This document shows, piece after piece, positions 16,478-24,138 of a DNA stretch of 32,095 nucleotides. The position numbers and the translations under genes were made by a program. The notes beneath the pieces were generated by a model. The model was not told the origin of the DNA. It did not search any database and saw nothing but the letters and a program-made list of their open reading frames with translations. Where the stretch lies: positions 1 to 32,095 of IMG/VR virus record IMGVR_UViG_3300017963_000571, one strand, 5' to 3'. Source of the DNA: a virus. Position 1 is the first letter of the stretch, and the number at the start of each line of letters is the position of its first letter.

Positions 16478-17026
16478 CTACGGAGCGAGAGGAGCGCCAC
16501 CCAAGGCCATTGCCACACGATCAGCGATCCATGCGTACCCGTCCGGGGAGGGGAACACACCGTCCGCCAGGAGCCCCTCCGGCATGTCGTGGAGCCGGAC
16601 GATCCCGACGTCCCAGGCGTCCGCCATGGCCGCCACTGCGGGGGACACACGACGGACCCAGCGGCGGGAGGAGTGTCGGTACCCAGGGACCTCGGTGTGT
16701 CCGATTGGGGTCGGAGTACACACCAGGATCTCCGCGTCAGGAGCCAGGGCCGACACGGTCCCGACCGCCTGCTCCAGGAGGGCCACGAACTCGGACGGCG
16801 GGGTCCCGCTACCCCGGGCGTCCTCGGTCCCAACCTGGAGGATCGCGGTGGTGACGCTGGACCAGTCCACGCGGCGGGTCTCATGGACGACCTCGCGGAG
16901 GTTCAGGTCCGGACGCGCCCAGTTCTGGACCGTCCAGGTACCACGCCCGAGCGCCCATAGGTGGTCCGGCCAGCCGCGCGTGGAGCGCAACCCGTAGCAG
17001 ACGGAGCCACCCAGGCAGACGATCAC
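16478..17026 (-). CDS. SGNH-hydrolase-like protein lacking the catalytic His
   Basis: A 182-residue protein starting at GTG 17026, which overlaps the dehydrogenase stop as GTGA, with GGGAGGGCG upstream. The SGNH fold is suggested by VCLGGSVC near the N-terminus (nucleophile Ser8), GTED at 66-69 in the place of the G-x-N-D block, and DGVFPSPDGY at 155-164 in the place of DGxHP. The usual catalytic His is Phe158. It may be a degenerate esterase, bind carbohydrate without hydrolysis, or use another residue. In phages, SGNH proteins often deacylate surface glycans; here the coupling to sugar nucleotide genes suggests acyl-sugar metabolism. No signal peptide is present. Confidence 0.7.
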   Translation of the reverse strand: MIVCLGGSVCYGLRSTRGWPDHLWALGRGTWTVQNWARPDLNLREVVHETRRVDWSSVTTAILQVGTEDARGSGTPPSEFVALLEQAVGTVSALAPDAEILVCTPTPIGHTEVPGYRHSSRRWVRRVSPAVAAMADAWDVGIVRLHDMPEGLLADGVFPSPDGYAWIADRVAMALGGAPLAP

Positions 17027-18417
17027 GACGCCCTCCCGAGGCCGAAGCCGCGGTAGTCCAGGCCGTACAGGCCGGCCGCGTACGGGCTCCACATGCGCCG
17101 AGTATCCAGCACCACGCGCGGGTCCTCCATCACCGATGCGACCCACCGGAGATCCGCGCCGGCCACTTCCTCCCACGCCGTCCCGAGGACCAGCACGTGG
17201 GCGCCCTCGACCGCTTCGTGGACGTCAGCACATCGCACCTTGACGCCGAGGCCGTCCGCGTACGAAACCAGGGCCTCCTCCTCGGGAGGGGTTCCGGTGG
17301 GGTCGTACAGAACGATCTCCATGTTGTCCAGGTCACACGTGGACCTGACCATGGACCAGACGAACTCCATCGGGGGGCTTTCTCGCGTGTCATTCGTGCC
17401 GGGCTTGAACGTCAAACCCAACACCGCGACTTTCACGCTAGCGTCGATGAGCGGCGGGCGGGACATGGTGTCCCAGAACTGGCTGATCGCCCAGTTCTTT
17501 GCCTCCTCGTTCGACACGATAGCGCCGGACAGGGAGGGGACCGAGATCCCGCGGTCCACGGCCATGGACACCAGGGCCTGGACGTCCTTCGGGAAACACG
17601 ACCCGCCCCACCCGCCTCCAGGGGACAGGTATTGCGAGCCGATCCGGGGGTCCTCCCCGGCCAGCCGGGCCACCGCCACCGCGTCCGCCCCGACCGACGC
17701 GCACACCCGCGCGAGGTCATTTAGCGCGGACAGGCGTGCGGCCAGAAGGCAGTTTGATGCGTACTTTGTCGTCTCCGCGTTCTCCAGGGTGGTGAGGTGC
17801 TGACGGTTGAACGGGGCCATGGCCGCCTGGACGAGGTGGACGGCCGTAAGAGACCCGCATGTCGGTGCACCGATCACGACGCGCGACGGGTCCCGCGCGT
17901 CCGCCAGGGCCGTCCCCTCCGCCAGGAACTCGGGGGAGTGGTACAGGTCGGACCAGTCCGCGCCCCACTTGTCCCGGAGGCCCTCCAGGAGCCGCCGACA
18001 CGTACCCGGGAGCACCGTCGACTTGATCACGATCGCCCGCTGATCCGGCGCGTGATCTCCGATCGCGTTGCGCCAGTCCTCGACAGCCCCGACTAGGGCC
18101 GTATCGTTCTGGTGCCCGCCGTCCGTCGGAGTCCCGACACACACGATCGTGACGTCCGCCGCCGCCAGGGCGTCCACAGCCACCGGATCGCCCCGGAGGT
18201 ACACGTCCAGGGAGCCCTTCGCCCCGAGGCCGATCCCGAGGTGGATGTCCACCAGGGCCTCCTCCAGGCCGTCCTCGTACAGGAGGGGACGCTGTTCCCG
18301 GAGGGCTCGCGCTCGCTCCTCGTCCGCCTCGATCACGCTCACCTCGTGGCCGCGCTCCGCGAGCACAACAGCCGTGGGCGTTCCGACGAACCCCGCGCCG
18401 ATGATCGCGACTTTCAC
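17023..18417 (-). CDS. UDP-glucose 6-dehydrogenase-like enzyme
   Basis: A 464-residue protein, the usual size for the family. It should oxidise UDP-glucose to UDP-glucuronate with two NAD+. Visible are the dinucleotide-binding GAGFVG at residues 7-12, a VCVGTPTD strand, KSTVLPGT, SPEFLAEGTA, an ENAETTKYASN helix, and GGSCFPKD with the catalytic Cys at about 274. The C-terminal domain has LGLTFKPGTNDTRESP. FPKD points to UDP-glucose rather than GDP-mannose dehydrogenase; a UDP-HexNAc substrate cannot be excluded. The start is GTG 18417, overlapping the epimerase stop as GTGA; the SGNH gene overlaps its own stop. The three genes form one coupled operon. Confidence 0.92.
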   Translation of the reverse strand: MKVAIIGAGFVGTPTAVVLAERGHEVSVIEADEERARALREQRPLLYEDGLEEALVDIHLGIGLGAKGSLDVYLRGDPVAVDALAAADVTIVCVGTPTDGGHQNDTALVGAVEDWRNAIGDHAPDQRAIVIKSTVLPGTCRRLLEGLRDKWGADWSDLYHSPEFLAEGTALADARDPSRVVIGAPTCGSLTAVHLVQAAMAPFNRQHLTTLENAETTKYASNCLLAARLSALNDLARVCASVGADAVAVARLAGEDPRIGSQYLSPGGGWGGSCFPKDVQALVSMAVDRGISVPSLSGAIVSNEEAKNWAISQFWDTMSRPPLIDASVKVAVLGLTFKPGTNDTRESPPMEFVWSMVRSTCDLDNMEIVLYDPTGTPPEEEALVSYADGLGVKVRCADVHEAVEGAHVLVLGTAWEEVAGADLRWVASVMEDPRVVLDTRRMWSPYAAGLYGLDYRGFGLGRAS

Positions 18418-19733
18418 TGGGCACCCCCGAGGAGGCCGGCCGCGTGGAGTTCCGCGTGGGCCTTGTTGAGGGTGGTCTCGTCCTCGTCCTGCTGGTCTCG
18501 GACCCAGTCGACGAGGTCCGCGATTCCGTCCGCCAGGACCACCTCCGGCTCCCACCCGAGGGCCCGCAGCTTGGACGCGTCCGCGTAGCAGTGCCGGATG
18601 TCGCCGGAGCGCCACTCGCCCGTGATCGACATCGGGGGCTCCTCGTCGTCCCCGAGGTCCATGAGGTGGCGGCCGATTGCGGCCGCGACCTCGCGGATCG
18701 TGGTCGGCTTGCCGGTCCCGACGTTGTACGCCTCGCCCGGCTCCCCGTCCTCCAGGATCGCCAGGATTGCGGACGCGACGTCCCGCACGTGGATGAAGTC
18801 GCGGCACTGCTCCCCGTCCTCGTACACGATCGGCACCGAGCCGGACAGGTAACGGGCCGAGAAGATAGCCCCGACACCGGTGTACGGGTTCGACAGGGCC
18901 TGACGCGGGCCGTACGTGTTGAACAGCCGGCCGACCCGGACGTCCAGGCCGCGGACCTGACCGATCAGGAGGGACAGTTCCTCCTGTTGCGCCTTGCTCC
19001 AGGCGTACACGGACGCCGGCCAGAAGTCGGACGCCTCCGTGATCCCGATCGGTCGGAGCCCGCTCGCCCACGCGTCACGAGTCACGGCCTCGAACCACCC
19101 TCCGGACATGTCGTCCTCGTCGCGAGAGGCGCCGCGGAGGGTCCAGCCTTCCCCCTGGACGTCCTCCCCGTACAGGCCCTCCCCGTACGAGGACATCGAT
19201 CCGGCCACGAACACCCGGTCCACGAGCCGGTCCGGGAGGGCCTCCACGCGCTCGCGGAGGAGCCGGTCCGCCTCGGTCGCGCGGGCCTCCGCTGCCTCCT
19301 GGGTCTCGCCCTCCAGGGGCGACACGTCCAGGGGCTCCCAGTTCGCCAGTTCCCGCTCGCGGTCGCGTACCAGCCCGTTGTGGGCCAGGATCGCGTCCAG
19401 GAGGGCCGCGGTTCCGGTGACGTTGCAGGACACGTAGGGGGCCGGCATGGTGTCCCCCTGGGCTACTCCGACGCGAGCCGCGAGGTGGATCACGGTATCC
19501 GGCCGGAACTCGGCCAGGGCCGCCAGGACCGCGTGGACGTCGCGGACGTCTCCGAACCACGTCTCCAGGCCCTCGGTGTCCGGGTCCTGGTAGTCCGGCC
19601 ACGCCGGAGTCAGCGGATGGACCTGGGCCAGGAGACAGTCGAACGACATCACCTGACACCCGCGCTCCAGGAGAGCGTCAACCACGTGCGAACCGATGAA
19701 CCCAGCGCCACCGGTAACGAGAACTCGTTCCAT
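18414..19733 (-). CDS. NAD-dependent sugar epimerase, dTDP-L-rhamnose 4-epimerase-like
   Basis: A 439-residue extended SDR enzyme. The Rossmann motif TGGAGFIGS is at 7-15, the catalytic pair is Tyr243 and Lys247 in YAWSK, and Ser179 lies in VAGSMSSYGEG. NTYGPRQALSNPYTGV, CRDFIHV, YNVGTGKPTTI and GDIRHC follow in order. The MS-x-YGEG and NPYTGV motifs resemble WbiB-type dTDP-L-rhamnose 4-epimerases, which make dTDP-6-deoxy-L-talose; a UDP-glucuronate epimerase or decarboxylase role is the alternative and would use the next enzyme's product. It is longer than typical (about 330-370) owing to an acidic insert at about 120-170. A hairpin leader and GAGGAGGT precede the ATG. Confidence 0.88.
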   Translation of the reverse strand: MERVLVTGGAGFIGSHVVDALLERGCQVMSFDCLLAQVHPLTPAWPDYQDPDTEGLETWFGDVRDVHAVLAALAEFRPDTVIHLAARVGVAQGDTMPAPYVSCNVTGTAALLDAILAHNGLVRDRERELANWEPLDVSPLEGETQEAAEARATEADRLLRERVEALPDRLVDRVFVAGSMSSYGEGLYGEDVQGEGWTLRGASRDEDDMSGGWFEAVTRDAWASGLRPIGITEASDFWPASVYAWSKAQQEELSLLIGQVRGLDVRVGRLFNTYGPRQALSNPYTGVGAIFSARYLSGSVPIVYEDGEQCRDFIHVRDVASAILAILEDGEPGEAYNVGTGKPTTIREVAAAIGRHLMDLGDDEEPPMSITGEWRSGDIRHCYADASKLRALGWEPEVVLADGIADLVDWVRDQQDEDETTLNKAHAELHAAGLLGGAQ

Positions 19734-19744
19734 CGAACCTCCTC

Positions 19745-19763
19745 ACCCCCATTCACCGGGGGT
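19745..19763 (-). promoter_or_regulatory. C5/G5 hairpin next to the epimerase ribosome binding site
   Basis: ACCCCC-GGTGAAT-GGGGGT on the minus strand is followed by GAGGAGGT and the ATG. It matches the glycosyltransferase leader at 14238-14252. A GTAACAC element on the plus strand at 19775-19781 lies upstream, at nearly the same distance from the start (about 42 nt) as in the other copy. Confidence 0.6.
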
Positions 19764-19801
19764 CTGTGGAGGTGGTAACACGAGAGCCCTCGGAACGCAG
19801 G

Positions 19802-19832
19802 AAGCCCCCTCCGATGTGCGCGGAGGGGGCTT
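19802..19832 (-). terminator. 12-bp perfect hairpin after the MazG-like gene
   Basis: AAGCCCCCTCCG and CGGAGGGGGCTT pair perfectly across a 7-nt loop, 44 nt downstream of the MazG-like stop and upstream of the epimerase leader. It lacks a T-run, but its length and place fit a terminator or processing signal that separates the two transcription units. Confidence 0.65.
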
Positions 19833-19875
19833 CGGTGTGGGTGGGGCCGTCCACCCGACCGGTCGGGTTGTAGCG

Positions 19876-20199
19876 TCAGGCCAGCTTTCCGCCGTGCCGG
19901 TACGGGCGGCTCCGGTTGTACGCCAGCTTCTCGGCCACGGCTTGCTCCAGGTCCCACCCGTGCCGGCCGCACAGGTCGCCGATCCGGATCAGGACGTCCG
20001 CCAGTTCCGCCGTGATCCCCTCGGGCTTCCCGCTCGCGTCATAGTACAGGGGCGGGTCCCCGTCCCGGTGGCACTCCAGGGCCTCGGAGACCTCGGAGTG
20101 AACCAGGGCCAGGGCCTCGGGGATGCCTCGCTCCTCCTCCTACCAGCCTTTATCTAGGGCCGTCTCGTGGGCTTCATACTGCATTTCACTGATCCGCAT
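19876..20199 (-). pseudogene. MazG-like nucleotide pyrophosphohydrolase interrupted by an in-frame amber codon
   Basis: The frame from ATG 20199, after GAGGAGCGGAC, encodes 19 residues (MRISEMQYEA to KGW), then TAG at 20142-20140, then 87 more codons without a stop. The parts together look like a MazG-like protein: an HETALDKGW helix, then IPEALALVHSEVSEALE with the E-x-x-E-x-x-x metal site, and AELADVLIRIGDL with E-x-x-D. Related proteins often have Trp-Trp at this spot, so TGG to TAG is the simplest change. No ATG or GTG follows at a useful place, but GAGGAGGAG lies just after the TAG. It may be a nonsense mutation, a sequencing error, or a suppressed gene. MazG enzymes hydrolyse (d)NTPs or alarmones. 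Confidence 0.75.
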
Positions 20200-20239
20200 G
20201 TCCGCTCCTCGGGTTGCATGTCCGGGGGGTTGTAACGGA

Positions 20240-20827
20240 TTAGGGGTGGAACGCGGTCTCGAACGAGGACAGGATCGTGGACACCTCGACGGGCCACTCC
20301 TCCTCGGAATAGGTCACCCGGTAGGACGTGTGGCCTTCGGCCTTGACTCCGGCCGCCTTGCCGCGACGGAACGCCGACGTGGCCAGCATGTCCGCCGCGC
20401 GGCGGAGTCGGTTTACGCCGTCCGTGTCCGAGGCCCAGCCGTACGCGTAGCAGATCTGAACGTCGTCCAGGCCGGTGCTCCAGTACGCATAAGCCGTCCG
20501 GGACCCCACGGTCCCCTGGAGTAGTCGCACGAGGCCGGACTCCGGGTCGAAGCGATAGCCGGACGCTGGAACCGAGGTGTCGGAGTTCGTGACGGCCACG
20601 ATGGACGAGATCGGGGTGTGCTTGAGGTACACGTCCGACTGGCTGTCCTGGTACACGTTGGGGTATTCCGTGACCGTCAGGAGCCCGAACCCACCGGACT
20701 GTCCGATCCGCCCGAAAACCTCATCGTTCGCGTAGTCCACACATGCCGAGATCGCCGCGTCGTGGAACGTGACCCCGGCCGCGATCCCGAGCATGGATCT
20801 GACGCGGGTGAGGGTGGTCAGGGACAT
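20240..20827 (-). CDS. Head-tail connector adaptor protein (gp6-like)
   Basis: A 195-residue protein whose ATG follows CGGAGGTTCAC. The N-terminal helices (LTRVRSMLGI, DAAISACVDYANDEVFGRIG) and the YPNVYQDSQSDVYLKHTPISSI segment, followed by a short beta section and a C-terminal ADMLATSAFRR helix, fit the gp6/gp15-like adaptor that forms the first ring below the portal. In the family the phrase LKxxPIxSIxxV is common, as here. It is next in order after the capsid gene, with one small gene between. The sugar cassette begins directly after it. Confidence 0.82.
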   Translation of the reverse strand: MSLTTLTRVRSMLGIAAGVTFHDAAISACVDYANDEVFGRIGQSGGFGLLTVTEYPNVYQDSQSDVYLKHTPISSIVAVTNSDTSVPASGYRFDPESGLVRLLQGTVGSRTAYAYWSTGLDDVQICYAYGWASDTDGVNRLRRAADMLATSAFRRGKAAGVKAEGHTSYRVTYSEEEWPVEVSTILSSFETAFHP

Positions 20828-20853
20828 GTGAACCTCCGATCACGGGTCGCGGA

Positions 20854-21276
20854 TCAGTCCGCCGCCTCATCACCCTCGGGGGCGTGTTGGCCTCGGGGAC
20901 GGCTCGACCCTGGATCTACAGTAGCCACCTCATCCACCGCGAGCCCGTCCAGTACCTCGACAGGGTTCGGTCCGTCCGGCATACCCAGGCGCTCGAACCA
21001 CCGGGCCGTGATGTCGTGCCATCCGAGTGCGATGCACCGATCCCGGAGGTGGCGATCCACCACGAACACCATGTTGACGTCCCGATTCTCCTCGCTCGGA
21101 GCGTTCACGCCGTTCTTCCTCGGGAGATCCCAATCCTCCGGCCACGGAACCACTACAGACTTTTTCGTCTCGCCGTAGTTCGCCGCGAGGTACGTCTGGG
21201 TCCGCGGCCAGTCCCAACGGGCCAGGACATAGCGGTACGACTTGATCGACGGGACCTTTCTTCGGATATCGGGCAT
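20854..21276 (-). CDS. Unknown protein between capsid and adaptor
   Basis: A 140-residue protein, starting MPDIRRKVPSIK at an ATG with CCGGAGGAGGCAAC upstream. It is rich in Trp and Arg in the first half (YVLARWDWPRTQTYLA) and ends in an acidic and disordered tail. The position between the capsid and adaptor genes is where many phages carry a small head-related or capsid accessory protein, for example a decoration or an auxiliary packaging protein. No domain is recognised. A GTAACAC element on the plus strand (GTGTTAC on the minus strand, 21297-21303) is 21 nt before the start, and a capsid-gene terminator lies just upstream. Confidence 0.75.
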   Translation of the reverse strand: MPDIRRKVPSIKSYRYVLARWDWPRTQTYLAANYGETKKSVVVPWPEDWDLPRKNGVNAPSEENRDVNMVFVVDRHLRDRCIALGWHDITARWFERLGMPDGPNPVEVLDGLAVDEVATVDPGSSRPRGQHAPEGDEAAD

Positions 21277-21321
21277 GTTGCCTCCTCCGGTTTCGTGTAA
21301 CACGGTGGAGAGTACCAGCCA

Positions 21322-21360
21322 CAAACACAAGGGCCCGCCGCGCATTCAGCGGGCGGGCCC
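21322..21360 (-). terminator. Rho-independent terminator after the major capsid gene
   Basis: On the minus strand GGGCCCGCC and GGCGGGCCC form a perfect 9-bp G+C stem around a 12-nt loop and are followed by TTGTGTTTGT. It starts 25 nt after the capsid stop. It would limit expression of the connector genes relative to the capsid. Confidence 0.85.
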
Positions 21361-21384
21361 GTCGGTGGATCGGGGGCTGTCGGG

Positions 21385-22371
21385 CTAGGACAGACCGCCC
21401 AGAATCGTGGCCCCGAGGGTGTTGTCGAGCACCAGGGTGATGTCCTGGTACATGTCCACCTCGTCGTACTGGCTCGACTTCTTGGCGAGCGGGGCGACCG
21501 TCATCGGGGTGAGTTCGCTGTAGAACACATACTGGGTGTTCACGAAGATCAGCGCGGTGGTGGCGCCACCGGAGAACGCGGTGATCTTGGGCGCGGAGCC
21601 GTTCCACACGAGGACGTCCGGGATACCGGTCGACTCGATCACGGGAATGCCCTGGTACGAGGCGACCACGAATCCGCCATCGATCTCGTACCCCTCCTTC
21701 AGGAACCTCTGCTGGGCCTGGAGGGCGTTGTTCAGGAGCCGGTGGCCCTTGAAGGAGCCGTAGATCCGCATGGACGCCTTGTTCGCGGAGCCCTTGACCT
21801 TCTGGATCGCCTGATCGGCCTTGTCGAGGTAGACCGAATCGCCCGCCGTCGCGGTGGTGTTCGCGATGGTCTGGCCGGAGACGGCGCTCACGAGGGTGAG
21901 AAGGCCGTTGATCTGGTTCGCGTTGGACCCGCTGTCACCGATCACGGACGCGGACTCCAGGACGTTCGCGAAATCCTCGGCCTTGCCGACGAGTTCCGTC
22001 GCCATGACGTCACCGTAGGACCGGCCGGTGGCGATCAGCTTGCGGGTGATCTTGACCCGGCCCAGGAGGGTCCGGTACGCGAACTTCGTCTGGGTGTACC
22101 CACCCTCCGAGTCCTTGGGCTCCGTCACGTCGTCGGTCCAGGCGGCGCCCGTGGTCGCTGCGGTCCGGCGCTGGGCATAGAACCCGTCGCCAGATCCACC
22201 GCGACGCGGGAGCGTGCTCTGGACGCCGAGGTGGCGATTGGTGATCATCTGGACCACCTTCGAGATCGTGGTCTGGAGGAGCACGGAGCCCGCTCCCGTC
22301 ACGTTCAGCGAGCGGTTGAAGGCCGCGCGCTGTTCGGCGTTCGCCCCGCCAAGCCAGTTGACCTGATTCAT
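21385..22371 (-). CDS. Major capsid protein, HK97 fold
   Basis: A 328-residue protein with GGGAGACAAC before the ATG. It shows the usual layout of the fold: an N-terminal arm, then TKFAYRTLLGRVKITRKLIATG (E-loop end and spine helix region), a spine helix with GKAEDFANVLESASVIGDSGS, and a P-domain with YQGIPVIESTGIP near 250. The C-terminal part has TPMTVAPLAK and a QDITLVLDNT strand. It follows the protease-scaffold gene and is followed by a strong terminator, as expected of the most abundant virion protein. It lacks a long N-terminal delta domain, consistent with a separate scaffold in the upstream gene. Confidence 0.93.
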   Translation of the reverse strand: MNQVNWLGGANAEQRAAFNRSLNVTGAGSVLLQTTISKVVQMITNRHLGVQSTLPRRGGSGDGFYAQRRTAATTGAAWTDDVTEPKDSEGGYTQTKFAYRTLLGRVKITRKLIATGRSYGDVMATELVGKAEDFANVLESASVIGDSGSNANQINGLLTLVSAVSGQTIANTTATAGDSVYLDKADQAIQKVKGSANKASMRIYGSFKGHRLLNNALQAQQRFLKEGYEIDGGFVVASYQGIPVIESTGIPDVLVWNGSAPKITAFSGGATTALIFVNTQYVFYSELTPMTVAPLAKKSSQYDEVDMYQDITLVLDNTLGATILGGLS

Positions 22372-22414
22372 GTTGTCTCCCTGTCAGTTCCTGAAGTTTG
22401 TTGCGGGGTTCGGA

Positions 22415-23044
22415 CTAGGCGGAGGCCCGCCAGCCGGTGTCGAAGTTGCCGATCAGGCCGTCGAGTTCCGCGGCCCGGCAGATCTGCCGGAGGGTCTCGT
22501 CGGCGCGAGCACAGGCGGCGCGGGCCTTGTGGCCGTCCTCGCCGCGAGCGTGCCGGATGTCGAGGGTGAGATCCGGGAGGTTGCGGTTCACGGTGGCGCA
22601 GAGGACCTGGGTGGTGTCGCCGTCGGACTGGGCGCGCTTGACCAGACCCTGGATCTGGGTCTGGGCGTCGGGGCCGTGCCCGAGGGCCGGAGCGACCATC
22701 GCACCGCGACCCACGCGGGAGTCGTCGGTGAGGGCGGCCAGGGCCGCGTCACGAGCGGCGTTCCGGGCCTCCAGGGCCTCGATCTTGGCTCGGAGGGTGT
22801 CGGCTTCGTCGTCGGCCACCGGCTCGGGGGTCGGCTCGGGGGTGGGGAGACTCGCGACAACGGCGGCCGCGACGCGCTCCACCAGGGCGTCCTCGTCGAT
22901 CGTGGCGGAAGCCTCGATCTCGGGGGTGGCCTCGGGGGCCTCGGGGACCTCGCGGCTCTCCAGGGCGTCCAGCCGCTCGGCCGCGCGCTCCTGACCTGCC
23001 TTGATATCACCCAGGATCTCCAGGATCTTCTCGTTGTCGGGCAT
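22415..23044 (-). CDS. Nested scaffold protein, internal start in the protease gene
   Basis: An in-frame ATG at 23044 is preceded by AACAGGAGCGACGAC, giving AGGAG seven bases from the start. The product of 209 residues covers the coiled-coil, acidic-linker and C-terminal helical region, which is the scaffold part of the larger protein. Lambda C and Nu3 show this nested arrangement. A separate product is inference from the ribosome binding site and the domain border. Confidence 0.6.
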   Translation of the reverse strand: MPDNEKILEILGDIKAGQERAAERLDALESREVPEAPEATPEIEASATIDEDALVERVAAAVVASLPTPEPTPEPVADDEADTLRAKIEALEARNAARDAALAALTDDSRVGRGAMVAPALGHGPDAQTQIQGLVKRAQSDGDTTQVLCATVNRNLPDLTLDIRHARGEDGHKARAACARADETLRQICRAAELDGLIGNFDTGWRASA

Positions 23045-24055
23045 GTCGTCGCTCCTGTTGCCCGGGTCGGTCCCCGGATCGGTTTCGTCGTGGTCAAAAT
23101 GACCGTTCACGGGTTCTGTGTCAAGTGAGGCGGAGGCCGGAACCTCCACAGGGTTCGCGCCCTCCCCCCTAGTGTTCTGGGGTTCCGCGCCAGATTCGGG
23201 CTCCACTTCGGGCTCCTCGGATCTGTCACCTCCGGACTCGTCGGAGACGTCGTCCGTTACGGGTCCCTCGGGCATGGCCGGGGGGGGAGTGGTCAGGTCG
23301 GACCTGGATTCCATCACCGCGTCGAACGCGGATCGGAGGACCTTGAGTCCGGTGGAGTCCGGGTTCGACGGGCGCCGGACGGCCGCGACGTGGTCCAGGA
23401 GGACCTGTTCCACGATGATCCTGGAGATCTCGCCGTCCTCATCCGTGATGTATCGGACCTCCAGGAACCAGCCGCCGATCGACAGGCCGATAGGCTGGCC
23501 CTTGTCCAGGCGCTCCACGAGCCGCTCCGCCCACTCGTCGTCCTCGTACAGATCCGCCTTGACGTCCAGGGCGAATCCGCGCTCCTCGGGGTCGGCCGGG
23601 TTCACAACCTCGGCACTCCGGAGGACGGATTCGACGGTCCGGCCGATCTCATCGCTCCAGTCCAGCGGATCGAACATGCCACCCTTGCCCCAATGGCCTC
23701 GGGTGAACGAAACGCCACGCTGGAACTGGACGGCCATATCCTCCAGGTTGTCGGCGCTCATCTCGGTCCCGTACGAGTCCACGGAGGTGGACGAGGCGGT
23801 TCCGGTCACGGAGGCCGCGGAGGCGCGCTCTCCGTCAGATCCACCGGAGTCGTCCCCCCTGGATTCGCGAGGGAACAGGCTCGGATCGGAGCGGAACTCT
23901 ACCGGGAGGTAGAACGGGATCGCCCCCGGATCGCATCGGACCACATGGACGCGGGAACCGTCCTCCAGGACCTCGTCAGGCTCACGATCCAGGGCCGCGG
24001 ACACTAGATTCTCCAGGGCCGCCCTGGCTTCCTTTGACGCTGCGAACAGATCCAT
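22415..24055 (-). CDS. Prohead protease fused to scaffold
   Basis: A 546-residue protein starting at ATG 24055 with GGAG upstream. Residues of about 95-250 resemble an HK97 (U35/S78) prohead protease: VSFTRGHWG, an ADLYEDDEWAERLVERLDKG helix, GLSIGGWF, and DHVAAVRRPSNPDS near the end of the domain, where a SLV-x-x-P-A-N-P type motif is usual. An acidic, Pro- and Ser-rich linker of about 90 residues follows. The final 209 residues start with helical, charged sequence (MPDNEKILEILGDIKAGQE) and look like scaffold. An internal start at 23044 could give scaffold alone. The gene lies between portal and capsid as in many siphoviruses. The protease would mature the capsid and digest the scaffold. Confidence 0.82.
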   Translation of the reverse strand: MDLFAASKEARAALENLVSAALDREPDEVLEDGSRVHVVRCDPGAIPFYLPVEFRSDPSLFPRESRGDDSGGSDGERASAASVTGTASSTSVDSYGTEMSADNLEDMAVQFQRGVSFTRGHWGKGGMFDPLDWSDEIGRTVESVLRSAEVVNPADPEERGFALDVKADLYEDDEWAERLVERLDKGQPIGLSIGGWFLEVRYITDEDGEISRIIVEQVLLDHVAAVRRPSNPDSTGLKVLRSAFDAVMESRSDLTTPPPAMPEGPVTDDVSDESGGDRSEEPEVEPESGAEPQNTRGEGANPVEVPASASLDTEPVNGHFDHDETDPGTDPGNRSDDMPDNEKILEILGDIKAGQERAAERLDALESREVPEAPEATPEIEASATIDEDALVERVAAAVVASLPTPEPTPEPVADDEADTLRAKIEALEARNAARDAALAALTDDSRVGRGAMVAPALGHGPDAQTQIQGLVKRAQSDGDTTQVLCATVNRNLPDLTLDIRHARGEDGHKARAACARADETLRQICRAAELDGLIGNFDTGWRASA

Positions 24056-24138
24056 GCCTGACTCCGCCGTGTAGTTCTGACGGATCAGATAGCCCGGACC
24101 CGGGTTGCGAGTCAATGGGAAGCCGAGGTGTAACCCCG

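Noticed and set aside
17023-19071. A long minus-strand frame reaching upstream of the UDP-glucose dehydrogenase start
   Set aside because: The upstream part overlaps the epimerase gene in another frame. The GTG at 18417, with its GTGA overlap, is the natural start.
19876-20199. Genome-wide amber recoding to explain the MazG interruption
   Set aside because: TAG is used as the natural stop of several genes here, including the lysin, tail tube and tail terminator genes, and other genes show no internal TAG.
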